The notes under the pieces were generated by a model. That model searched no databases, had not been told where the DNA came from, and saw nothing but the letters and a program-made list of their open reading frames with translations. Source: Chloroflexota bacterium (lineage in GTDB: Bacteria; Chloroflexota; FW602-bin22; JACPRP01). From it: a stretch of 27,734 nt of DNA. Position 1 is the stretch's first letter; the number at the start of each line of letters is the position of its first letter. The position numbers and the translations under genes were made by a program. Positions 1 through 6,806 of this stretch are shown here, one piece after another. The DNA is taken from NCBI GenBank assembly GCA_016210495.1, contig JACQUC010000221.1:1-27734 (forward strand), in the 5' to 3' direction.

Positions 1-1417
1 CCCCCAACCCCTGGGCGCCAGCGCTTTGACAGTGGAGCTCGACGCTCCGACGCTCGGCCACTCCCGTGCTATTTCTTTCAACCCCTATCCACTCCCCCGG
101 CACTGGGACCTGCAGCTTTCTGCCGGCAACGTACTTCACCTCGAAAGGCTTCTCACAGTAGGCCTTGGCCTTGACATACTTATCGACGATGTTAGACCAG
201 CCACCACTACCCACGTTCGTGCCCTGGCGCGTATCGACTATGCCAAGCATGTTGGACTCACATTGAATCAGGCCCACGGGGTAGCCGTGTATCGAGAATA
301 TGTCCAAGGACTTTAGCGCTCTGGTGTCGTAACGGCAAAGCATATTTTGATACCGGAGCAAATCGGAAAGATTGGTCGCGAGGGCGCTCCTGATGCGGTC
401 ATCCGCTGTTCGCGCAATTGCCTGGCAACTCAACTCCAGCCCAAGCAGTTGGCGTGCGTTAAACATCTCGCGGTACCGCCGATAGCCCCACCTATGGAGT
501 CGATCGGTCTCGTCACCCCGTGGAATCTCATCGTCCGGGACGAACTCTGTTGCCATTCTCGCACAGCGAGATTCTGCCTCCTGGTATCGCTCCAGGTCGC
601 TGGCATCCGGCTTTTTGAAGAAGCGGCCCTGATGCCCGGGCTTGCACCTCGGGCAAAAGTACTCGATGGCGAACATGCGGTGTTCAGGCGGCCCGGATTG
701 GGGATTGGGATAGGTGTTAGCCGTGCCGCAGCGAGGGCACGTGCAGAAACCACGCCTCGCCGGCCCTGCTATGGCGAGCGCGTTACCACAGGATCGGCAA
801 TGCCCGGGCGCCTTGCGATCTGGGGTCTCGGTGAGATCACCGCATCGCTGGCAGATGAATACATTGCTTGGGTGCCGCTCCTTTTCCGCAAGAAGATAGC
901 CGGGGAACAACTCGACCTTATCGCCGCACCCGTGGCAGCTCTGCATCTTGACCCAGAGGAAATACTTGACCGAAGCGTTCTGCGAGCCGCAATGGCCACA
1001 CTTCGTTTTGTAGAGAGATCCTATGCTCTTTTCGAGTTGACCGGTAAGCTTGCGGGCGGCATGACGGTAAGTCACGAGATCGATCGGCTCGATTTCCTCA
1101 CGAACGATCCACCAGGCCATAGGGTTTATGTCATAGCCAATGACATCACAGCCCAGCCGATTGGCTTCCAGCAGCGGCGTACCTCCGCCCATAAATGGAT
1201 CGGCCACCTTGATACCCTTGAGGCAATTCGCCTGGAAGTATCTTTCCCGCAGCGGCCCGCCGGTAAACTCGGCCAGCAGCAACGACCGGAAGAGCGTGCC
1301 GGGGCGTCGGGCGAACCACTTGTGCACCGCTATGACTGGCCTGTAGTTCTGCTGGATCTGCTTCTCGCGCAGCGCCATTTCGGCCACGAAGGGAACGTCA
1401 AAGGCTGTTTCGATCAT
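1..1417 (-). CDS. Adenine-specific DNA methylase with Zn-ribbon insert (COG1743/DUF1156 type), 3' end outside the window
   Basis: A frame on the minus strand is open without a stop from the ATG at 1417 to the window edge, giving 472 codons, so the gene is cut off at its 3' end. An in-frame TAG lies shortly upstream of the ATG, and AGAAGGA about 8 bases upstream is a good ribosome site. Residues 73-80 read DPFMGGGT, the SAM-binding motif I of amino-methyltransferases in its COG1743 form, followed by a conserved GYDINPMAWW stretch. Six CxxC pairs follow at about residues 140/143, 161/164, 189/192, 207/210, 227/230 and 255/258, consistent with three zinc ribbons, the hallmark of this family. The catalytic DPPY motif is not in the visible part and is expected beyond the edge. 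Family members methylate DNA adenine and often sit in defence or restriction-like loci with a DUF499 ATPase; the partner would lie outside this window. Confidence 0.85.
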   Translation of the reverse strand, partial: MIETAFDVPFVAEMALREKQIQQNYRPVIAVHKWFARRPGTLFRSLLLAEFTGGPLRERYFQANCLKGIKVADPFMGGGTPLLEANRLGCDVIGYDINPMAWWIVREEIEPIDLVTYRHAARKLTGQLEKSIGSLYKTKCGHCGSQNASVKYFLWVKMQSCHGCGDKVELFPGYLLAEKERHPSNVFICQRCGDLTETPDRKAPGHCRSCGNALAIAGPARRGFCTCPRCGTANTYPNPQSGPPEHRMFAIEYFCPRCKPGHQGRFFKKPDASDLERYQEAESRCARMATEFVPDDEIPRGDETDRLHRWGYRRYREMFNARQLLGLELSCQAIARTADDRIRSALATNLSDLLRYQNMLCRYDTRALKSLDIFSIHGYPVGLIQCESNMLGIVDTRQGTNVGSGGWSNIVDKYVKAKAYCEKPFEVKYVAGRKLQVPVPGEWIGVERNSTGVAERRSVELHCQSAGAQGLG

Positions 1418-1482
1418 CGCAGCGTCCTTCTTGTTTCGGACGGTCTAGCCTGGGCCTGGCACCCTGGGTCTGGGAGATGGCA

Positions 1483-1504
1483 ACCTCGGTTCCCTTGCCG
1501 AGGT
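1483..1504 (-). other. Inverted repeat in the methylase leader
   Basis: Arms ACCTCGG (1483-1489) and CCGAGGT (1498-1504) pair perfectly over 7 bp around an 8-base loop. The repeat lies between the predicted transcription start of the methylase (about 1526) and its ATG at 1417, so it could fold in the mRNA leader or act as an operator. Its function is unknown. Confidence 0.45.
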
Positions 1505-1532
1505 GACGATTGGACGGTGGAGCTTCGCGACT

Positions 1533-1561
1533 ATCATACATTCGCGGTGGACAACAGTCAA
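1533..1561 (-). promoter_or_regulatory. Sigma70-type promoter of the methylase gene
   Basis: Read on the minus strand, a -35 box TTGACT (1561-1556) is separated by exactly 17 bases from a -10 box TATGAT (1538-1533). Each box matches consensus at 5 of 6 positions. Transcription would begin near 1526 and leave a leader of about 110 nt before the ATG at 1417. Confidence 0.65.
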
Positions 1562-1593
1562 GGAGATAGGGCTCCAAAAACTTGGCGCATCCC

Positions 1594-1622
1594 TTGACAG
1601 CACCACCAGGGCGTGCTAGCAT
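1594..1622 (+). promoter_or_regulatory. Sigma70-type promoter of the transport/catabolic cluster
   Basis: A perfect -35 box TTGACA (1594-1599) is followed after 17 bases by TAGCAT (1617-1622), a 4 of 6 match to the -10 consensus. It points towards the substrate-binding protein gene, leaving a leader of about 165 nt. It is back to back with the methylase promoter, the two -35 boxes being 32 bp apart. The leader contains no other gene that I can support. Confidence 0.6.
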
Positions 1623-1793
1623 ACTGTGCGTTCGCCGTACCCATGTTTGCCCGGGCCAGTTGCGTCCTTCGCTAACCCCGTTCGGTCTGTGACCAGTCGC
1701 AAGAATGCCTATGTCCCTCCTGGCCAATGGGCGCTCTTTTTGCACATCGATCGAGAATTGCCAGAGTAGCAAGTTATGCAGGGAGGAATCAAG

Positions 1794-3005
1794 ATGGCAA
1801 CACTTTTGCTAGGTTACGCGGGAAAATTGCTGCTGATCCTTGGTCTGCTAGTTGTGGCAGCTTGTGCGCCGGCCGCCGCGCCGACCCCTGTGGCCGCCCC
1901 AACGCAACCGGCTCCAGTTCCTGCTGCCAAGACGGCTCAGCCGGCTCCTGTAGCGGCCAAGCCGACCCCAGCCCCAGAGCCTGAGTGGAAGCTCGACTGG
2001 GACAAGACGTTGGCCGCGGCCAAGCAGGAAGGGAAGGTCGTTTGGGCAACACCCTCCTATCCAGCCTTGCGCGAGGCCATTCCGCCAGCTTTCCAAAAGC
2101 GCTTTGGCATCCAGGTCGAATACCTCGCGGTAACCGGTGCCGAGGCAGCCTCCCGGCTGGAGCGCGAACGGGCCGCGGGGGCCGTCAGCATGGACGTCAG
2201 TCTCACCGGCGCTCCTTCCACGTTCGGCTGGGTACAAGCGGGCTGGATGGAGCCTGTCCGGGACAAGCTGGTGTTGCCCGAGGTGACAGACACCTCCATC
2301 TGGCTTAACCGCAGACTCCCCTTTGTCGACACGGAAGAGCGCTATATGTTCCAGCTTACCTCGCGCAAGTCCGGAGGGGTGTACATCAACCCCCGCGTAG
2401 TGGGCGACACCGAGATCAAGAAGTGGGACGATTTGCTCGATCCGAAATGGATGGGCAAGATCTCGATTGAAGAGCCCAGGCTCCGGGGAGCAGGACAGGG
2501 TGCCGCCCTGTATGTGTACGTGGTAAAAGGGGAAGAGTGGTGGAAGAAGTTATATGTGGACCAGAAGCCGGTCTTCAGCCAAGACCGACGGCAGATCAGC
2601 GATTGGCTCGCTCGAGGGACTTACCCGGTTACCACTGCCTTGTCCCCCGACGACGTGGACGATATGGTGAGGGACAGCTTGCCAGTCAAAGAGCTGGGGA
2701 CTCTGGACGAACAAGGCTATCTTGCCAGCGGGGGCGCGATCCTCGCGATATTCAAGAACGCTCCTCGCCCTAACGCCGCAAAGGTATTCGTTAACTGGAT
2801 GGCTTCGAAAGAAGGTCAGCAACTCTTCACCGAGGCCAGGAAAACGGTGTCTCTGCGGAAGGACGTAGAAACTCCCTGGGTTCGTCCCTGGATTCGTCCA
2901 GTAGAGGGCTTGAAGTACATTGATACCGACGACTTCGATTACCAGACGCAACTTGCGCCACGCATAGTGAAGCGCATGACGGAGATCCTTGGGGAAAGAA
3001 GGTGA
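1794..3005 (+). CDS. ABC transporter substrate-binding lipoprotein (COG1840, AfuA/FbpA-like)
   Basis: This is a 403-aa extracellular solute receptor for an ABC importer. I start it at ATG 1794, since GGGAGGA lies 7 bases upstream; an earlier in-frame ATG at 1776 would put that Shine-Dalgarno inside the gene. The N-terminus is a hydrophobic signal ending in the lipobox VVAAC, so the mature protein is probably lipid-anchored at Cys24. An Ala/Pro/Thr-rich linker of about 45 residues follows, then a periplasmic-binding fold of the ferric-iron type. The stretch KKWDDLLDPKWMGK is typical of COG1840 receptors. The family binds Fe(III) but also organic ligands such as phosphonates and sugar derivatives, so the ligand cannot be read from sequence; the neighbouring enzymes favour an organic compound. 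It is the first gene behind the promoter at 1594-1622. Confidence 0.88.
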   Translation: MATLLLGYAGKLLLILGLLVVAACAPAAAPTPVAAPTQPAPVPAAKTAQPAPVAAKPTPAPEPEWKLDWDKTLAAAKQEGKVVWATPSYPALREAIPPAFQKRFGIQVEYLAVTGAEAASRLERERAAGAVSMDVSLTGAPSTFGWVQAGWMEPVRDKLVLPEVTDTSIWLNRRLPFVDTEERYMFQLTSRKSGGVYINPRVVGDTEIKKWDDLLDPKWMGKISIEEPRLRGAGQGAALYVYVVKGEEWWKKLYVDQKPVFSQDRRQISDWLARGTYPVTTALSPDDVDDMVRDSLPVKELGTLDEQGYLASGGAILAIFKNAPRPNAAKVFVNWMASKEGQQLFTEARKTVSLRKDVETPWVRPWIRPVEGLKYIDTDDFDYQTQLAPRIVKRMTEILGERR

Positions 3006-3033
3006 TCTATCCCCAAACACAAGGAGGATCGTG

Positions 3034-3933
3034 ATGGAGATCGAGAGGCTGCATCCTGATCTTGACGGGATCGTCCCGCAGCATCCCAGTATCGAGCGAA
3101 TCGTCGCCGGGGCTATTTTCGGTGAGGGCCCGGTGTGGAACGCCAAAGAAGGGTATCTGCTGTGGACCGACGCCTATCAGGACAAGATATTCAAGTGGAC
3201 GCCTGGCCAAGGTGTCACCACATTCCTCGATCATTCGGGGCAGGCCCTCGCTCTGACCTACGACCGCGAGGGCAGGTTGGTGGCAACCGGTTGGAGCTCG
3301 CGGAACATATGGCGGATGGAGCACGATGGCCGCATCGTCGTCCTCGCGTCTCATTACGGGGGCAAGAAGATCAACACCCCCAACGACCTGGTGGTGAGCT
3401 CCGATGGCTCCATCTACTGGACGGATACGACGGGCGGCCTTCTGATTCCCTTCTTCCGCCCAGAGGATTGTCAGAAATACCTGGACTTCAATGCCGTTTT
3501 TCACCTCTCCCCAGATGGTTCCACGTTAACCCCGGTCATAATGGACGAGGCGAGCGCGAACGGTCTGGCTCTCTCTCCGGATGAATCGCTTTTGTACGTT
3601 AACTATTCGCTTGCCCGCAACATTCGCGTCTTCGACGTACAGCCTGACGGCACGGTGCGCAACGGGCGCCTGTTTTATCAAGACACGGGACGTGAGCCTG
3701 GCATCCCCGATGGAATGAAAGTGGACATAGAGGGAAACATCTACTGTAGGGCCTCTGGTGGAATCCAGGTGATCGATTCTTCGGGCCGGCTGCTCGGTCG
3801 CCTAAAACAGTCGGGGGTGTCGAACCTGGCGTGGGGTGATGCGGACTGGAGGACGCTCTACATCACTGGGCACTCAGATGTTTACCGGATCAGACTCAAC
3901 ATTCCCGGGGTTCCGGTGGGTATCGCGGCGTAA
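3034..3933 (+). CDS. SMP-30/gluconolactonase-like hydrolase, metal ligands intact
   Basis: This is a 299-aa six-bladed beta-propeller protein of the SMP-30/gluconolactonase/LRE family, which hydrolyses sugar-acid lactones with a divalent metal. ATG 3034 is chosen because AAGGAGG sits just upstream; it follows the receptor gene by about 30 bases. The four expected metal ligands are visible: Glu31 in FGEGPVW, Asn117 in TPNDL, Asn176 in NGLALSPDE and Asp226 in PDGMKVD. No signal peptide is seen, so a cytoplasmic role is likely. Together with the receptor, permease and ThDP enzyme it suggests uptake and breakdown of a sugar acid, lactone or related carboxylate. The substrate is inferred only. Confidence 0.85.
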   Translation: MEIERLHPDLDGIVPQHPSIERIVAGAIFGEGPVWNAKEGYLLWTDAYQDKIFKWTPGQGVTTFLDHSGQALALTYDREGRLVATGWSSRNIWRMEHDGRIVVLASHYGGKKINTPNDLVVSSDGSIYWTDTTGGLLIPFFRPEDCQKYLDFNAVFHLSPDGSTLTPVIMDEASANGLALSPDESLLYVNYSLARNIRVFDVQPDGTVRNGRLFYQDTGREPGIPDGMKVDIEGNIYCRASGGIQVIDSSGRLLGRLKQSGVSNLAWGDADWRTLYITGHSDVYRIRLNIPGVPVGIAA

Positions 3934-3950
3934 AGAGGGGGGGGGCACCA

Positions 3951-4844
3951 ATGGAATGGGAATTCGAGCTTGTCAGCGGACCACATAAAGGCCCAACCGA
4001 TGGACCTTGTTGGGACGGCACGGCGTTGCTCTTTAGCGCCATCCGCCAAAGCTGTATTCTGCGCTATGACCCGAGCACGAGCAGTGTGACCGAATTCCGA
4101 AAGTACCTACCTCGGCTCAAAGGATTGGCTCTTGACGCCGAAGGCAATCTCTACGGCTGCCAGAGCGGGTCGCGTCGTATCCTGCGCTTCAATCGGGACG
4201 GTTCCACTTACCCGATGGAAAACAGGCTCAATGGGCATGTGCACAATTACCCGGATGACCTCGCGGTAGACAGCCAGGGCCGCATCTGGTTCAGTGACCC
4301 GTACGATCCTGTCCCGTCGTTAGGTCCTCAGTTGCAGGGATCCTTAGCCCACGCGTCTGTGCTGCGGCTGGAGATTGATCCCAATCGCCACATCTGGAAG
4401 ATCAGGCGAATGACCAACGACACGACGTCGCCTCGGGGGGTACTGCTATCGCCGGATGAGCGCACCCTTTACGTGGCGCAAAGCGACGAGGATGGGCAGG
4501 GCAAACGGGAGCTGCGCGCATATCCGATTCTGGGGACCGATTCATTAGGCTCGTACACAGTCTTGCACGCTTTTGGCGCCGATCATCGAGGCCCCCACCG
4601 TGGCATCGATGGCATGTGCCTGGATTGTGAGGGCAATATCATCGCGTGCGCCGGCTGGCGGCGAAGCGGCCCCGGCCCCATGATTTACGCCTTTTCCCCC
4701 GAAGGACGCATTCTGGAAACCCATCCGGTGCCCGCGGATGAGCCCACTAACTGCGCCTTTGGCGACCCAGGCTTGGGGACCCTTTATGTCACAACTGCCG
4801 AAGGACATCTGTACCGCGTTTTCAACACTGGGCGCCACGGATAG
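3951..4844 (+). CDS. SMP-30-like beta-propeller protein with altered metal site
   Basis: This 297-aa protein starts 17 bases after the preceding gene, with a G-run (GAGGGGGGGGG) as ribosome site. Its blades match the SMP-30/LRE family, for example RIWFSDP, SPDERTLYVAQSDE and GIDGMCLDCEGNI. Three of four metal ligands differ from the neighbour gene: the FGEGPVW Glu corresponds to Asp17, the PND Asn to Asp102, and the NGL Asn to Arg162; only Asp220 is kept. It may therefore use another metal geometry, bind without catalysis, or act on a different substrate. No signal peptide is evident. A truncated copy of its 3' half lies at 8531-8981, so this gene belonged to a duplicated segment. Confidence 0.8.
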   Translation: MEWEFELVSGPHKGPTDGPCWDGTALLFSAIRQSCILRYDPSTSSVTEFRKYLPRLKGLALDAEGNLYGCQSGSRRILRFNRDGSTYPMENRLNGHVHNYPDDLAVDSQGRIWFSDPYDPVPSLGPQLQGSLAHASVLRLEIDPNRHIWKIRRMTNDTTSPRGVLLSPDERTLYVAQSDEDGQGKRELRAYPILGTDSLGSYTVLHAFGADHRGPHRGIDGMCLDCEGNIIACAGWRRSGPGPMIYAFSPEGRILETHPVPADEPTNCAFGDPGLGTLYVTTAEGHLYRVFNTGRHG

Positions 4845-4908
4845 GGAGCCACTTTGGAATGCACCATGCGCATTGAAGCTATGTATCTAGTTCAATGGCG
4901 CAAGAAAA

Positions 4909-4985
4909 CCTTTGAGGCGAGCGTCCTGTCCCCTCTCCCTTTCATGGAGAGGGTTAGGGTGAGGGTCGGACTCTAGGCAGCTACA
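4909..4985 (+). repeat. Intergenic hairpin repeat, copy 1
   Basis: The perfect 8-bp inverted repeat CCCTCTCC (4931-4938) and GGAGAGGG (4946-4953) is followed by TTAGGGTGAGGG. The wider 75-bp block, from about ACCTT..GAGGCG to CTCTAGGC, is shared with the intergenic region at 6699-6778. It lies upstream of the ThDP-enzyme gene and may act as a transcript-processing or attenuating hairpin. It lacks the U-tract of a classic terminator. Confidence 0.7.
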
Positions 4986-5018
4986 TTGCTTCGAGGCGCA
5001 AATTCTTAGGAGGCATTA

Positions 5019-6689
5019 ATGAACGTTGCGGAAGCGATCTCCCGGATATTGGTAGCCGAGGGCGTAGGAATTGCCTCGGGTATTTCAGGTATGAGGATCG
5101 GGGAAATTGGCGACGCGTTGGTTAGTGATCCTCAGATAAAGCTTTGCTACGCACGGCACGAGCGGGGGGCGGTAGATATCTGCGACGGATACGCCCGCGT
5201 CACTGGTCGACCTGGGGTAGTCTTTGCCGATAGCGGTCCCGCGGTCGCGAACGCGATGGCCGGCATCGTCAACAGCTACGGCGATTCCGTTCCCCTGTTG
5301 TTCTTGGCCGGCCAGCAAGAGCGGTTTGAGGTGCCGCGTCGCGCCACGAAGGAGCTGGCGATCCGTGATTTGTATCGTCCCGTTAGCAACTGGGCAACGG
5401 CTATCATAGACCCTCGCCAGGTCGAACATGTACTGCGTCGGGCCTTTGTAATGTTCAACTCGGGTCGCCCGGGCCCAGTCGTCGTCGAGATCCCGAGTGA
5501 TGTCGCCGCGATGGAGGCTCTGCCCTTCTCTAGCTATCGCCGACACAGTCGAATCAGGAGCGCCGGAGATCCAGAAGAAATTGTCCGCGCGGTCCGCGCC
5601 TTGGGGGTAGCCGAGCGTCCCTACGTGTACGTGGGCTCCGGAGTGCTAGCGGCCGAGGCGACCGATGAGCTGGTTGAGCTGGCGGAGCTCCTTAGTCTGC
5701 CAGTGGCGACAACCCTGAATGGCAAGAGCTCCTTTCCCGAGGACCACGCACTATCCCTTGGAATCGGTGGCTTTTCTCGCGCCCCCTATAGCTCATTCCA
5801 ATCCAGGCAGGTTGCTGAAGCAGCCGACCTTGTGTTGACCATCGGATGCGGCTTGAAAAGAGAGGGCAGGGTGGCCCCAATGCCCAAAGGAGTCATTCAC
5901 ATCCAGGTGGACGTCGATCCCTTCGAGCTCCACAAAGAGGTTGATGCGGACTTTGCGATCCTCGGTGATGCCAAGCTGGTGCTGCGGCAGATGATTGATA
6001 CTGCCCGGGCCGAGCTACCCGCGGCGCGATTGCAGCCGCGAGCTGAATTGCTCGATTCCATCCAGCGCGCTCGCCAGGAATGGATGGCCGTGTCGGAGCC
6101 TTTCCTCACATCGCGGGAAAAGCCGATCAATCCGTTCCGCGTCACGTGGGAGCTAGCTCAAATCGTCGACCCGGCCCAAACCATTCTTCTACCCGACGTT
6201 GGCTCGGTGCGCGGCACCACCTGCCAGCATTACGTCGCCACCAAGCCACGGTCATTTGTCGGCTTCGGGGTTGAGAGCGCTATGGGCTGGTCGATCGGTG
6301 CCGCCATAGGCGCAAAGGTGGCGGCGCCAGATAAGTTGGTCATTTCCGTGCTGGGAGACGAGGCATTCGGCGAAACTGGCTTGGAGCTAGAGACCGCTGT
6401 CTGCAGCGAGGTTCCGATCCTCCTGATCCTAAAGAACAACCGGGCCGACCGTGGCCTGGAGGAGCGGGTCAGTCCCAAGCTGTCGCCGGTCCGATTCAAA
6501 GGCGGACAGAACTACGCTATGGTTGCACGCGACCTGGGAGCCTGGGCAACTCGGGTAGAGGACCCGGAAGCCCTCCGCGAGGCGCTTGCCGAGGCGGTCA
6601 AGCGGGTCCAAGGTGGTGAGTGCGCGTTGGTCGAGGTCGTCACCAAACGAGTGGCGCCTAGCCTCCACCGGCTTTATGAACGGCGGTAG
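5019..6689 (+). CDS. ThDP-dependent enzyme, acetolactate synthase large-subunit-like
   Basis: This 556-aa protein has the full three-domain layout of the acetolactate synthase/pyruvate decarboxylase superfamily: N-terminal pyrimidine-binding domain, central domain, C-terminal diphosphate-binding domain. ATG 5019 follows a strong Shine-Dalgarno, TTAGGAGG. Glu48 in YARHERGA is the expected ThDP-activating glutamate. The diphosphate/Mg motif begins at residue 446 as GDE rather than GDG and ends in NN at 473-474, the normal distance. No small regulatory subunit gene is nearby, so a role in branched-chain amino-acid synthesis is unlikely. Placed between lactonase-like genes and an ABC permease, it more probably decarboxylates or ligates a 2-keto acid in a catabolic route. 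The substrate is unknown. Confidence 0.85.
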   Translation: MNVAEAISRILVAEGVGIASGISGMRIGEIGDALVSDPQIKLCYARHERGAVDICDGYARVTGRPGVVFADSGPAVANAMAGIVNSYGDSVPLLFLAGQQERFEVPRRATKELAIRDLYRPVSNWATAIIDPRQVEHVLRRAFVMFNSGRPGPVVVEIPSDVAAMEALPFSSYRRHSRIRSAGDPEEIVRAVRALGVAERPYVYVGSGVLAAEATDELVELAELLSLPVATTLNGKSSFPEDHALSLGIGGFSRAPYSSFQSRQVAEAADLVLTIGCGLKREGRVAPMPKGVIHIQVDVDPFELHKEVDADFAILGDAKLVLRQMIDTARAELPAARLQPRAELLDSIQRARQEWMAVSEPFLTSREKPINPFRVTWELAQIVDPAQTILLPDVGSVRGTTCQHYVATKPRSFVGFGVESAMGWSIGAAIGAKVAAPDKLVISVLGDEAFGETGLELETAVCSEVPILLILKNNRADRGLEERVSPKLSPVRFKGGQNYAMVARDLGAWATRVEDPEALREALAEAVKRVQGGECALVEVVTKRVAPSLHRLYERR

Positions 6690-6698
6690 CAAGTAGAG

Positions 6699-6778
6699 GA
6701 CCTTGATGAGGCGGGCGTCCAGTCCCCTCTCCCTTTCAGGGTTCAGGGTTGGGGTGAGGGTCGTTCTCTAGGCTGCGA
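6699..6778 (+). repeat. Intergenic hairpin repeat, copy 2
   Basis: This block shares the layout of 4909-4985, including GTCCCCTCTCCCTTTCA, GGGTGAGGGTCG and CTCTAGGC. Its right hairpin arm has decayed to GGGTTCAGGG, so the perfect stem of copy 1 is lost. It lies between the ThDP-enzyme gene and the permease gene. Confidence 0.65.
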
Positions 6779-6806
6779 CAAAAGGAACCATCGATCGAGG
6801 GTAAGA

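Noticed and set aside
347..1597. Open frame of 416 codons on the plus strand
   Set aside because: It is antisense to the methylase frame; its product has no recognisable pattern, while the minus strand shows motif I and six CxxC pairs.
1398..1772. 124-codon minus-strand frame between the methylase and receptor genes
   Set aside because: It spans both promoters and overlaps the methylase start in another frame; no domain or ribosome site.
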